Program-made: the position numbers and the translations under genes | In this document: in pieces, positions 12,570 through 25,183 of the stretch | Layout: each line of letters begins with the position of its first letter | How positions within the stretch are numbered: position 1 is the stretch's first letter | Notes under the pieces: generated by a model | Seen by the model: the letters and a program-made list of their open reading frames with translations, nothing else | What the model was told of the DNA's origin: nothing | Database searches by the model: none | From: Theocolax elegans | Lineage: Eukaryota; Arthropoda; Insecta; Hymenoptera; Cerocephalidae | Reading direction: 5' to 3' | Assembly: GCA_026168455.1 (NCBI GenBank) | Contig: CM047430.1 | Location: 28,673,237-28,737,236 of the forward strand | Length of the DNA: 64,000 nt

Positions 12570-14893
12570 GGCGGGAGGGGGAGAGAGGAATCCCCGAAAC
12601 CGGAGGCGCGTGCGCGCAGATTAGCAAGCATAAAGGAGTGGGCCTCCAGGTTTCTCCCTTAGAAGATATCGCGCGCGACTCTCCAAGCACGTACCGAGAT
12701 TGCGCTAATTAATGTCTCCGATCTCCCTTTCCCTTTGCACGTAAAGGACCCGCGAGCTGCTCGGTGATGTGCCCGTTACCATGATAATTGCCGCGCGAGA
12801 GTAGCACGTGAGCTTTCCTCTTAATTAGACTATAACTACAACTTTTTATTTTTTGACAAAATCATTGACAGTAACTAGGGAATGTAGAACATCTACCAAG
12901 AAAGTACTGCTTTTTCTAATCGTACATTTATCGTCATAAATGGAAACCACTGCCTGTTTGACTCGAAATTTCTAATACACCAGTATTTAATAATTATAAC
13001 TTGAACTCTCAGTAATTAGTAATTATATGTCTTAAATTCTTGAGGTTTAATTAATTTCATTGTATGTACAACTATTGCTGTAAAATTGTAATTTACAGTA
13101 ATAATTATATAATAAATTGTAAATGCTGAATGTATGTAATTGTATGTATAAAAAAATTATACATCAATTCCAAATTTTTAGCGAAGTTTGCTTCTAATAG
13201 ATTTTTGCTTCCAGATAATACTGTAAAAACAATACGATGTCGCGATTGTTTACAAAAAGTTAGTACGAGAACTATTTTCACGAGGATGAGAAAAAAAATG
13301 TAATTCGGTGAATAGGGACGCATGCGGCGTTAAAATCAACGCGACGGTTTGCCTAGCCAAATGATAGGAAAGCTCCTGCGCGAACAAAGCGGCAATTTAT
13401 CACGTGGACGAGTGGTGCATCCTCGCGTAACGCTGCCCGATGATCGCCGAGCTGGGTATTCCCACACTTGCGTAGACACATACGCACATATATACCGACA
13501 CATATAGAATGTCGCTTTCGCGTGTGTCGTCGAATGCGGGATTCCGTTATGTCGGGTACGCGCTCGCCCGAGAAATGGATAGCCGCGAGCGTTTTTAAAA
13601 AGTGCGCTAGCGCCGCGAGGGACCGCGCATTGGGACGTTGGAATCCATATGCTGATAATGGAGAGAACTGGAGAGATATGACGCTCTTTCGACGGAATAT
13701 TTTTTCCTCTTGCTTCCATATTGCTTGAGCTACGGAATTTTTCATTTGTTTACTCTAAGCTTGAAATATCGTTGCTTTTTCGGTATCTCCAAACATTGTT
13801 CCTTCCGTCAGTATACGTTGTAATTTTTTATCGATATGTATTTCTTTCTCTTTCTGTTATTCTATTCACAATATGGTAATTCTATTAATAATATTCGAGA
13901 ATGCAAGCTAATAATTATTTCGAATTTACCGTGTATAAAACTTACATTATGGTATACCGAAGAAACTATACCCATTTTCGTCATTTGTTTTGATACGTAA
14001 TTTAGCATCAACTGCCTTAAATTGATCAAATTAATCAAGAAAGTTTGCATTTTCACTAGAGTTATGCCGTAAAAAGAGTCAAGTGAAAGTAAAAAATTAT
14101 AAATCTTTGAGTCTCCATTTCCTATAAGAAAGTATTCCAAACGGAACGTGTAATACATAAAAAGAATGCGTTCATTCTCCTAAACTAGTAACTTGAATAA
14201 GCACGTACGACGTGAAATAAAGAAAACTAATGGGTATTTAATTTAAAATTTATTAGTCGATCGGGCATCAGCGGATTTCTCAGGGAAATAAAGTCCGCAA
14301 TCCTGAGTAAAGGAGGTATGAGGAGCATAAATGGAAAGTGGAACGGTAGAATCGGGCATACGATAAAAGCAAGTGGATGAGAAATTGAGAGAAGGAGAGA
14401 GAAAGGAAGAGATGGGCAAAAAAGGAGTGGTCAGAGAAAATGTCCGGAAACCCCCAAGGTGCGTCGCGATACGCTTGACTAATTGCAATCCGAGCATCGT
14501 CATCCGCGTGATGCAATTCGTCTTTCTTATCGCCGGTGGTGGCTCACGCACAAGACACATCCGCGAACGAGCTCCCGTATTCTCGATTCATTCGTTTGCG
14601 TGTACATAAAGGTAATTGATATACAAGTGCTCGGGTGCACCTATGATCTCCGTCTTGGGCCAGTGGTTCGCTCCTCCTCCTCCTCCTTCGGTTTCTCTAT
14701 CTCCGTCGGTTCTTCGGTTCGTTCCCGCGTGCTGGAGGCAGTCGGCAGCACCGATCGATCTGTATTCATAGGTCGTACGGCATAAAATACTCTCGGCATG
14801 TCCATGAATCAGATAACTGTCAGTGCCGCTCCAAAGAGCGATGTCTCAATCGTTGGGGGCCTTACGTCTCTTTCTCTTTCTCTTTCTCTATCT

Positions 14894-14935
14894 CTCTTCC
14901 CTCTTCCCTCTTCCCTCTTCCCTCTTCCCTCTTCC
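14894..14935 (+). repeat. Six-copy CTCTTCC heptamer array
   Basis: Forty-two nt made of six perfect copies of CTCTTCC, a pure pyrimidine (polypurine on the other strand) tract. Confidence 0.95.
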
Positions 14936-14959
14936 GTCGTTGTGGTCAACAGCGCCAGT

Positions 14960-14999
14960 CTTCTTCTCCTCCTCCTCCTCCTTCTTCTTCTTCTTCTTA
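14960..14999 (+). repeat. (CTC)n(CTT)n tract
   Basis: Trinucleotide pyrimidine tract 25 nt after the heptamer array; together they make a long polypyrimidine zone. Confidence 0.92.
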
Positions 15000-17900
15000 C
15001 AACTCGTGATTATATACCTATACCTCGTCAATGTAGATAGCAAATGACTTTCCTTTTGAAAACGCTCTTCTCGCGCTCCTTCTTTTTTCGCGAGTTTCGT
15101 ATACCTATATATAAATTGTTAGCTACTGGATCGCACCAAGTGTCGTCACCGAGACTTAAATTTCACATCTATTGTCTCGAGTTTTGATTTTTTCCGTGTT
15201 TTATTGCACTTTTGACGATTCTTATGAATTATTCACCGCTGTACGAGTATATCCCCATGAACGGCGAATCGTAATTTACAAAATAATAAAGGATATTTCC
15301 ATGTCTTGAAATGTTGGAAATGTCAAAAAGAATTATTGATCGATGACGTTGCGTAAAAAAAACTAAAGAACGCTTATTTTATGCTTTTAATTTAAATATG
15401 TTTGCACGTTGCGTGATCGACGGTTTAACCCGGTTTTTTAACCAAATTTTGAATTACGACGTTTGTACTCATCTTCGTTGCATAATCGCGGAGATCGTGG
15501 AACGAGGAGACGGGATAACCGGTGAATTTAAAAATACGGTGGTCGCCGAGTTCCGGATCAAAGAGCTCGGTGAGGATGCATTCCTGAAAAGCCAGTGCTC
15601 CCTCGTCATAACAATGGTAAATACCGGCGAAGGCTCGCGGGTGAGGGAAAGGAGAAGGACCGAGTGTATAGAGAGGAAAGCGCGTGAGCCCGTGGAGCTT
15701 GGATTCCCTTCGTTAATCCGCATAACTTTCGCTAACGCTGAAGTTTCGTCGTCCCTTCGGATCTTCTCTCGGCTCCTTGTCCGCTGGCATTAGATATTTC
15801 TGACTCCTTCGTCGCCGCAACGTGCGTCATCGGGATTAGGATAATTCACCGAGTGTACCATGCCGCGTACAACTTTCCTTCTTGGTATTCCACTCTACTC
15901 CAGATTTTACGACGGAAAATACATCGGACGGAAGGTCCTGCAAAACAGACGACCAATTGTTTTAAGGGATTTGTTTTATTATAATTACAATTCAACAATT
16001 CAACATACATTTAAAAGCATCGTTTTTAATTACGTTATAGATATAGACTTAAAAGTACAAGTGGTTTTAAAGTCATTAGTATACATTACTGTGTAGACGG
16101 ATAATATTCTCTTTGACAAGAGGGAAATCTTGCTGCCGATGTATAATTAGTCGCGCGAGTGAAACGTAAATAGTGGTTTCGTCGAACGTATACGAGTGCA
16201 CGAACGAATCGAAAATAATTAGATAGGTACAAGAGAGCAGCTAAAAAGCCATATTACACGATCAATCAAAAGCCGAACTCGGCGATATTAGTTGGCCAGT
16301 AATCACTTGAAAGCCCTCGGACGGCGTATAAACAAACCCATTAAAAGGAATTTTTCGAGCGGGAGCCTTGGCTACTACATACCTTTTGATGTTCGGGAAC
16401 AAGTGTAACAAGCCGTTCGATATTTATCGTTGGACACGGTGGCGGTTGCCCCCGCTACATCGGGCCAAATATACGCGTACGCAACCGTAACGACTCGCCG
16501 ATATTTATTATCCATCGGGCGCGCACCTCTCTCCCCCTCTCGCCCCTCCCTCCCTCTCTCTTATGGGCTAATAACTAAAGTGTAACTAGCCACCCACGCT
16601 CCGTCATCCGCGGCAAAGGTTAACCCAGGCACCGAGCCGTCGTACTAAATCATTCGCGTCGCGCGACTCATTTGTAAGACAAACTTCGCGCTCTCTGACT
16701 CTTGGTTGCTCTGTACATTTATATTCACCGTGGCATCTCTTTCCGCGTCTCCTCTTGTTCTCGCTTCTATTTCTTTTACTCTTCGCCATCTAAAACACAA
16801 ACTTTCGGATTCTTCAAAATCTCCGCTCTTACTTCTGCTTTTTTTTACCTTTTTATATGTGGGTTAAAATCTGTCTGATGTTTAACATAATCCCATCTGA
16901 TGTACGGTATATCAGTATGTTTATTAAACGTCGCCGTATATTTACGTTGAACAATATTGCATTTAATTGAAATGCGTTCAAACAGTTCAATCTTATTTTT
17001 CAGAATGTTTTTTCCCGTTTCTCGTTCACCGAATAAATCGTATTTCGTCTTGAAATAGACAGGCCGTGGCGTGTATTTTTGTAGGGAGGGAAAGCGCCGC
17101 AACTTGGCAGAGAGACAATGAATGTGAAAGGCTCATAATTTTCTGAATAGCCAACGTATGACAGTGATACTCGTATTAGATGTACCATTGTTTTCTTACG
17201 TGTTGTGTGTCGTTCATTCGTTACCTTTTCGTACATACGAGTATAAAAAACTGTCTATTATTATCCTTGTACAAAAGTCTCATTTTGAAATAACGTTGTT
17301 TCTTTTTTTTTTTAGATAAACTGTACTAAAATTAATTACTTTGTTCTGAGCATCAAAATTGACACTGCGTAACATTATTTCACAGAGTTGTAGTGCAATT
17401 TATTTTCTGACTATTTCGAGGTAACGTTTAGTTTTACGCTTCCCGAGAGTGTGAAAGCCAAGTTCACGATTCATTTCGCGAATGTAATTTTCGATTAATC
17501 TTCCACTTAAGCAATCCTCCACCTTGTGCTCAGACGAGGCATATCCATGAGAAAGGCTTTCGTGTTCATCGAGAGGGTCGTGACAGAGCGTTATATTTTC
17601 CGGTAGTATGAAAAAAAAAGTATCTTGGCTCTCGTTCACATGTTCTTCTTTTCTCATCTTTCTTAACCGTTGCTCGCGTTTTAAGATTAATTACGCGTCC
17701 CACAATCTTGGCTCGGTTTTTCGAAAGACAACTTTTGTTCACCTTCGCAATGAGAACTCGCTATCCATGGTAATCTTTTCCTAATACATACTATATTTTG
17801 TAACCAAAACGTTATTGAATATTGATACACATTTTTTAAAATTAAAATAATTACCTTTTCATGAGCTTTGATATATATAGTATCGTTAAAATCAAGAATG

Positions 17901-18757
17901 ATGACAATTAATGAAGTAACAAAGAAAAATATTCGTTACAAAGAGTCGAGCTGGATTAACAGTGTATCAAATCCAACAAGGCGTATAGATAGTCGCTCGG
18001 CGGCGCAAGTGTTTTGGTGCAATGACCCTCTCTCGATTTGGAGTATGCGAAAACATTAGCGGTCTCTGCATGCGCGAACGGCCCTGTACGTATCTCCGGT
18101 GCATTTGCGCCTCGGCGCGCCGCCACCGCGGCACTTTAAGTGCCACTCGCACTTAATTCCGACGGGCGCTGCGCCTCGTCTGCTCGAGGAATGTAGGCCT
18201 CTTTCTTCCGGATCTCTGGGCTGGGTTCCCCTGGCTCTCCTTCTCCCATTACCACTCTCGCGAGAAAGCTAATAAAAATTTGCAACGCGCTTGTTTTTCC
18301 GGGGGAAATAAATCGTTAATCCCGAGTCGAATCACTCGCCACGAGTAAACAAATCCTAATACTCTTGATGTACGTTTTCTTGTTTCTTCATCAACCCCAT
18401 TCTTCGTATTTTAATGCAGTAATAAATACGTGGCATCGAATTAATCAAAATAACCTCCAACGTTCATCAAATATTTGGGTAAGCTCGCAGAATCCATGTA
18501 TTACCCTTTCAATAATAACGTGGCTTACGTTTATCGTTATTTACGTCGAGGTTGTCGCTGACTTGGAAACCTGCTCGGCTCGAAAATAGCCAATTTTTTA
18601 GATCAGAAAATATGAAAATTCCCATTTTACTGAATCGCAACGTCGGAAAATTCAAAGAAATCCGCGAAGAAATTCCGTGCAAACGCAGCTCGACATATCG
18701 AGCGAGGTAGGAAAAGGACCGTACGAAAGAAAACACCATCGAACCCATCGGTTGCAG

Positions 18758-18782
18758 CCCCCTCGCCCCTCACCCCTCACCC
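18758..18782 (-). other. G-quadruplex-capable tract (G runs on minus strand)
   Basis: The + strand has C5-TCG-C4-TCA-C4-TCA-C3, so the minus strand has four G runs with 3-nt loops. It is followed by C-rich sequence and lies in the template strand of hth. Confidence 0.75.
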
Positions 18783-21700
18783 TTCCATTTTTCGCAACCC
18801 CCTCCTCTCCCGACCTCCCACCCACTTTGCCAGAAAAACCCTTGCATTTCGTGTAACAGCTGCAGCGTTCGAAAATCTTTGGAATATCGCAAGGTAAGCC
18901 AGAAAAGGTCTCCTCCTTCTTCTCATCCACCTCCGTCTCCCCCAACGCCTCCGCCTCCGCCTCCGCCTCCTCCTCACCTATCCAGCAAAGACGGCGATCT
19001 TTCGCGTAGCCATTCCCGAGAAAGTACCCGAGAAACCGGGAGGGAATATATCCTGGGTTCTAACCCCAAAGAAAGAGCGTGTGCCCGTGCATATTTTCGC
19101 CCGAGGGGTCACGAAAAGGGAAGGGTATTAAGGCGAGCTCCAGAGAAAACCGAGCGCACCCGCGGCAATATCCATAAAGAGTCTGCGTATCCTCTTGGTC
19201 TGGGCGTCGATTATGTTTCTCCTTTTTTTCCTCCTCTTGCGTTTTTGGTGAAATTTCGCGAGGGCCAGAGGTGTGAAATACGCAGCTCTTGCACCTCTCA
19301 CACCGCTCGAGAATCCAATGCTCGCGGCCCTCGCGGAGTAACGAGGTTTTATTACGTCCTGTCCCGAAATTCCCGGCCCTCGATTTTCAAAGCCCTGCGG
19401 AGCTCTCGCTTAGAATCTCGCTTACCGACTCCTTCCTTCCTTATTCAATGCATCTCGATTGCTTATTTAAATTCCTATCGATACCCTAGCACCGAATCAC
19501 GGCTCACTTTTTTATCTATCGTTTTCTTTTCGATCGCTCGCTCTTTTGGCCCAAGTACTTTACTTTTTGAACAATTTTCTTCAACTTTTACTTTATATAC
19601 ATTGATTTACTCGTTTAATGGATCTTTTATTCCAAACTATTGTACTTAATGGTTGGATGTTTGAAAGTTGTAGCGAATACAAGTATATGGTATAATAAGT
19701 ACTTTCATTAACTCTCTCTTAAAATAGCATTTTGAATTTTTAGTCTCAATAGTAGATTGTGCATGCGATACATTGCTTCCTTTAAGTAAATTTTAATTTA
19801 TATAAATGCATAAATATGTATGCGCGTGTGTATAGATATACGTACGCATAAAAGTGGAGGATAGGAACCGCAATCGAGACGCGCGGCCGTGAAACGCGAT
19901 ATCCAAAGAGGCGTAGATATTTCTGCTTTTCTTGTTCCTTGCCTTCTTCATCGTCTTCTTTTCTCGTATTTTTCTTTACTCTTCTTTTTAGTTCGTTTGT
20001 ACCCTTGCTCGTTCAAATGGTGCACTGTAGCGTGGCAGCGAATAAATGTCTCGGTATCCGGTGTATACGTTTCTCCCCTCCCTTCCCACCCCACTTCTTT
20101 CTTTTTTTGTTAACTTTTTTTTTTGTTATATTCTATAAGTACTTCTTTCCATTTCATTTCCGTAGCTAATCTGCTGCTTGCCGATGTTTTTTCTCGAGTC
20201 TTACGACGTTAAGGTTTCATTTTCTTCCAGATTCCAATTATTTTTATTTTTTCATTTTCCAATATTTTTTATTACACATATATTTGTACCTATATTAAAT
20301 ATTAAATTGTTCTTAATGTTTCGATTTCCTGGATTAAGTTAATTAATAGTTATTTATGCACTAAGGGAGTAAAATAAACATTTATTCCCTGGGTTGAAAG
20401 TTGCTGCTTCCTCGCTAAAGCTCGGACTCTAATTCATCTAAAGGAATTATCGCCGTTTACTTCCGAAGTGCATAGAAAATTTTTCACTCAAATCATCCGA
20501 GTAGGCCACTTTATTTGATAGCGACGATAATTCAATGTTTTTCTTATTTCAATATCATTTTAAGTTTTTCTATTAGCATTTTATTTTTCAAGTTTAAATT
20601 TTCAAGTGTTAGCTAAATCTATATAGGTTACTATTTTTATATTAACAGCAACGTGAATGCAAAATGTACTGTTACACCTTAGGGAATAAAATACAATTTT
20701 TCTCCCCCATTTGAAATAAATAAAGTGGACTTTTCAGTTGGTTTGGGTGAAAAGCTTTTAATATTAATTCAAATATTTTGCGATTCTTCACAGTTGAATT
20801 ATTTAAATATTCTCACATTGAAGTAAAAAGTGGGATACTCGTGGGATAAAGTGGAGTCTCGTTTTCGATAGTGTTTATTCCTTTTTTCAAATAAAACTAC
20901 TCGCTTTTTCAAAACATTAATTTATTTACTTTTGAAAGTACGATATGTGTTGAGATGTGTACATCTATAAATAGGAATAGATTTGTACGTAGTAATAAGA
21001 TACAGTGATCCGAATGTTAGAAAATTTGAAGAAACACTATAGCATAATTTTTTTTTCTCGGCGTAATGACAAGAAAATAATACAAAACTGTATTTGCACT
21101 TGTTAATAAATAATTTTAATTATGAACGTATTTTGTTCTAAAAAAGTATATACAAAATTGTACTACATAACTTTATGATTTTTTCGGATTTTATAAAAAA
21201 TTAATCAATATTTGAAATATTGGTATTTGTAGACTTTATAAGAAAATATTGTTAACATTTATTTTTTGCGTTTAAAAAATAAATATTTTTATTACTTTAT
21301 TTTTTAAAAGTTTGCAAATTTTTTTTAATGCTATTTTTACTTGCTATTCAATACAATGCTATTAAATGCTATTTAATTAAATAATTAGGTAATTAAATAA
21401 TGAAATAATGAAATAATTTATATTGTTCATTTTAGACAGTTATTATCTTGTTTATGGCAAATAATTGTAACGGATTGTAAGTTATTCGGCACTGATAACT
21501 TGAAATATTTCTACGTTACGTAGACTATCTGTGAGAGTGAAATTAAAGCTGAGTATGTCTCTATAGAAATCATGAACGATCGAATCCCTTCATAAAAATA
21601 TATACGCGGCAGGCACGTATACTGAACGATAAGTGTTTCCCCGCAAGCTTATTTAAAACGGCTGGGCGTGCAATCGAAGTAATAAATCGAGTCGATGATT

Positions 21701-22896
21701 TTTTAACTACGGAAATAAATCCTCTCGAAGCAAACAAAGAATTAACCGAGGAAGATGTTCGAGTCAATCTCTTGGCGGACAATTCGTCAAGTATCCGGTA
21801 TAAATCTCGGCGAGTCTCGCGAGAGCCCCGTTAACACCGGGGTGGCTTCTTGCAACCTCTGTTTCTTCACGATGTACCAAGCTTCGACGAGATGGGAATT
21901 AGGAGGTTTATTTTGGTCGACCATATGCGAGGTTATTTCGACAGCGCGCACGAGTGAGAGAGCCTCCAAGTCAGGACCGTAAATAGAGCCTAGGAGTCAG
22001 TATCTCGAGTCAAACCAACCCACGCGCTCGGTTCCAGCTTGGATTTTCGCTTTCCTCGATCAATCCATGAATTCTTCTCCAATTGTCACCGTGAATTTCT
22101 TGCTCGTTCTTGTAATCTCCTGATGCTCTTGGAAAACAAATTTATGATTTTCTCAAAACTTCCCAAGCTCATATGAATCGTTCAGTGGAACGTGATTCTA
22201 TTTTTAGTCGGAGAATAGGAACCTCGTTGTGTTTACTTTGGATGGATAATTTGCGAAAGAAAAGTCTGGGCAAAGGAGGAGATTCGCCCATGTATATATG
22301 TATATGTAGGAAGAGAAAAACCCTTGAGCCGTTCGAGCGCAGAGGGGCGCATAAACGTGTAATTGGCTGCACTTAAATCTCTATAAACCAGGAGTAAAAA
22401 TGCACGAGTTGCTGCGTAAATCAACACGAGGACGATATTGCGCTCGACCACCCCGTTGACTCTCTTCCACCCTTTTTCTCTCGCTTATTCTCCTATCCTT
22501 TATACTTTACACACCGCATCGCCGATGAATATTCACACGTTTTATCAATTTAAAATTCTCGAATGGGTTTTTTACACTTCCAGTCGGATATTGCAAAACG
22601 ATTACACATTAGTGGAAAAATAGTACGGTCACGTACCGTCAACTATATTTTTCGGAGTTTTGTAAAAGAAAGGAAAAAAGTAACTGCAAAACGGTAGAAG
22701 CCCCACATCTCTGATGAAGTCTCATCTGATAGAGACCGGGATTATAAATGACCGAATCTTATCGTACGGTCCGTTTCCCAAGCTTCTATCGTGCCGAAGA
22801 AATCGCGAAGAGAGTAAGCACAAGTTCCTTTTTCTCTTTCTCCCTCGTTCTCTTTTTCCTTCTCTTTACGTGGTTCCTCCTTTACCTCCCGCATCT

Positions 22897-22943
22897 TCTC
22901 TCTCTCTCTCTCTCTCTCCCCCTTTCCCTTTCCCTTTCCCTTT
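22897..22943 (+). repeat. (CT)n followed by (CCCTTT)n
   Basis: About 21 nt of CT repeat runs into four imperfect CCCTTT units; a pure pyrimidine tract. Confidence 0.92.
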
Positions 22944-23761
22944 CTCTCTCTTACTCACTGAAAAGATTCACGATGACAACACCCTTCCTTCACATGCCAA
23001 GCGGTCTTGCATTCGAGATTAACTTTGAACTCGACGTTCAAGAAAAATACGCTTGAGATCACACCCGAAAACATTCCGATTATTCCTCGCTTTATTTTAT
23101 TCAATTTTTTTGTTTTCCCTCTCGTCGACCGAATTTCTTTTATTAGAATAACACGTTTTTTCTTCGAAAAATAAACAGAAAAAATAAATACTTTCCTTGA
23201 CTTTGGTTTAAACTTGGATTTCGTTTTGTTCGAATGTTTCCTTAAAGAAAACAATTTCTTCGAATTCAATAAATAATTCTTCGAGTAACAAAAGAATTTC
23301 TCGTTAGTCTTTATAATTCAAATACATGTTTTATTCGACTTTTAATTTCACAGAAATGTAAACGAAATAAATGTGCTAAAAATATTTTTTAATTACATTT
23401 CTAAATATATTAGAACCTATAGATTATTTTACGAAAAATACAAAACTATTGTACATGTATTCGTATTATATTGATAAGTTTATTAAACGCGTTTACTATT
23501 TATCTGTTTTTCCACTATTTTTAAATATATATCTATATGCTTACGCGAAACTAGAATTATTATTTCGAAATTCAAATGTGCAAGGAAAACTAGGAGTTAC
23601 CTTGGACATTAGACAAAAACTTGCAAAGACGAGATGCGAGAGATTCGAGCTTTATCCTCGGCGACGCTAGACAAACTCCTCGATAATGGCGTTTGGACGA
23701 AGAACGAATGGATAGAACAGTCAACCGTAATATACGCTCGATGGTAAAATGGCCAAGCAGA

Positions 23762-23764
<3 letters not shown>

Positions 23765-23793
<29 letters not shown>
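23765..23793 (+). repeat. (GA)n microsatellite
   Basis: GA repeat of about 29 nt, 1.1 kb before the hth exon. Confidence 0.95.
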
Positions 23794-23796
<3 letters not shown>

Positions 23797-24920
23797 TTGA
23801 AGCTCCACCTCGCTCGGCGATTGCGGTTAATTTGCTGGGCGAATCGGGTTAATGTAGCGGACGAAGGACTCGCTGCCGTCGCGACGCGACGCGCCGATGC
23901 CTAATCTTGATGACTTTTACGTTATTACGTCGATTCGCATCGTCACGCTGATAAAAGATTACATTCCTTTTTGCAATAGTACCACTAGTCGAGCTTTAAT
24001 CAGACTTCTTGCGTGGATGTTTCTGTAATTTACCTTTAACCAAAATATTTGTTATTTGATGTTGCACTAGATACCGCGTAATTAATTTAGTTTTTACCAA
24101 AAATGATTGGGAATATACGCATATTGTCGATTAGTACATTCGCTTCAGGTTTAATATTTCATATTATTTTTATTTGCTTCGATGCTTCTCGCTAAAGTGT
24201 GCAGAAAATTTTATTACGTTACATAAGACCGCGTCTTTTAAAAATTTTGTCGCGTCATTCCCCAGAGATTGTCAGAACAATATTTGGCTCACGTAGGTGC
24301 GTAAGTCGCTTTAATATCTCTCATTACTGTCATAAGCTTGGGAGCTTCTCTAAGGGTCTTTAGAGACTCCTGTGCTCCGAGCACGGCAATTAAAAAGCTA
24401 AGATTGATAAATGACGAGGAATTTATGCGATAGCGGTGTGTTCTTATACCGTGAAATAGAGTACCCGTGTGCGAAGAAACGCAACATTTTTCCGAGCTTA
24501 AAAACCGAACCTTCACTTTTCTCCTTTACTCCACCATCGAAAACCCTAGCAAGAAGAAACTCTTTACTATTTACTACTATATACAGTGTAGTTTAACAGT
24601 AATTGGATAATCTAACACTTTTCCACGCATAAACTACTTTAGCTACTTTAGTGAATCTATAGTTATATTATAGTTTTTACTTTATATCGTTGTTGCTTTG
24701 ATGAGTTGAAACCGGTTGAAACTATATAGAGTATGAAAATTCTTTCTTTATCATCAAAAATAGCTTGTATCAATATTAAATGTTAAATTTGTTTCACACC
24801 AAAAGTTAATTTAATGTAAGTTTTGGTCTTGGCTATTATTTCCAATTAATACGAGAAATTCTTAATTTTTGTAACGAATTTAACATTGGAAGAGATTTCA
24901 ACGGAACAAAAAATTGAGGT

Positions 24921-24937
24921 GGGATTTGTTGTTTCAG
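24921..24937 (+). promoter_or_regulatory. hth: 3' splice site of the hth homeodomain exon
   Basis: A short T/G-rich tract (GGGATTTGTTGTTTCAG) ends in CAG at 24935-24937, directly before the conserved coding sequence. The pyrimidine tract is weak: a purine-rich stretch (GGAACAAAAAATTGAGG) lies just upstream. That would fit a regulated rather than a constitutive acceptor, though this is only an inference. The phase-1 position within the glycine codon is read from the frame of the exon. Confidence 0.85.
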
Positions 24938-25086
24938 GCGACGCGAGTAACGCGAGTATCGGTAGCGGCGAAGGGACGGGCGAGGAAGACGATGACTCGT
25001 CGGGTAAGAAGAATCAAAAGAAGAGGGGTATTTTTCCCAAGGTCGCGACCAACATCCTCAGGGCGTGGCTCTTTCAACACCTCACG
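24938..25086 (+). CDS. hth: homothorax (Meis-type TALE homeodomain protein), internal exon with acidic linker and homeodomain helix 1
   Basis: This 149-nt internal exon encodes the end of the linker and the start of the homeodomain of Homothorax. That protein is the Meis-family nuclear cofactor that binds DNA with Extradenticle and Hox proteins and carries Exd into the nucleus. The translation shows a Ser/Gly stretch ([13 protein letters not shown]), an acidic run DDD, a basic patch KKNQKKR, then [20 protein letters not shown], which is the N-terminal arm and helix 1 of the Meis homeodomain. The acceptor is ..TTTCAG|GC (phase 1; the split glycine codon needs one base from the previous exon). 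The donor is ACG|GTAAGT (phase 0). The exon stops just before the HPYP loop that defines TALE proteins, so helices 2-3 and the DNA-contacting WFxNxR motif lie beyond the window. No start or stop codon belongs to it. The family assignment is very secure; the exact species is not. Confidence 0.96.
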
Positions 25087-25092
25087 GTAAGT
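25087..25092 (+). promoter_or_regulatory. hth: 5' splice site of the hth homeodomain exon
   Basis: ACG|GTAAGT is a near-consensus donor falling exactly after the threonine codon of the conserved QHLT motif. It is phase 0, so the next canonical exon should begin with a histidine codon (HPYPS..). No such sequence is found downstream in the window, so this donor opens an intron of at least 38.9 kb. Confidence 0.93.
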
Positions 25093-25114
25093 AAACTTTC
25101 GTTCACTTTTCCTC

Positions 25115-25183
25115 TTCACTCGACCTCCCACGGGAAGGTTTCTTTTGTATCGCGCTCTGCAAATGCATTCCATCGAGTGCGAA
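25115..25183 (+). promoter_or_regulatory. Possible stem-loop just inside the intron after the homeodomain donor
   Basis: TTCACTCGA at 25115-25123 is complementary to TCGAGTG at 25173-25179 plus GAA at 25181-25183, giving a 9-bp stem with one bulged base. Its large loop contains a smaller CCTCC/GGAAGG hairpin (25125-25138). The structure starts 28 nt after the donor. It was found by eye; folding energy was not computed. Confidence 0.3.

Larger units (their letters stand above)
1..24937 (+). other. hth: Upstream hth intron (partial), no coding exon found
   Basis: This stretch is read as intron because it leads into a phase-1 acceptor and holds no sequence resembling the MEIS domain or linker exons. 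It alternates between AT-rich blocks (for example 1600-1950, 6280-6900, 20230-21480) and CpG-rich blocks (about 1130-1480, 5820-6110, 18060-18260, 18700-19450). It carries one transposon copy near 3.2 kb, many GA/CT tracts, a six-copy CTCTTCC array and a small tandem 14-mer at 4782-4809. The longest open frame (18879-19649, 256 codons) starts in a proline-coding CCT/CCG repeat and resembles no family I know. Enhancers are expected in such a developmental-gene intron but cannot be placed from one sequence. Confidence 0.8.

Noticed and set aside
15398..15793. 131-codon + frame with a protein-like central part (EIVERGDGITGEFKN)
   Set aside because: It is short, with no recognised domain, an overlapping open minus frame and no supporting splice sites. 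A protein search against other Hymenoptera could reopen it.
18885..18898. AAG|GTAAGC donor-like site
   Set aside because: There is no acceptor-like sequence in front and no coding exon in frame; an isolated donor match is expected by chance.
18879..19649. 256-codon open frame on the + strand, the longest in the window
   Set aside because: It begins in a proline-rich trinucleotide repeat, the rest looks like translated CpG-rich non-coding DNA, and no family is recognisable. It lies inside the hth intron with no clear promoter or splice context.
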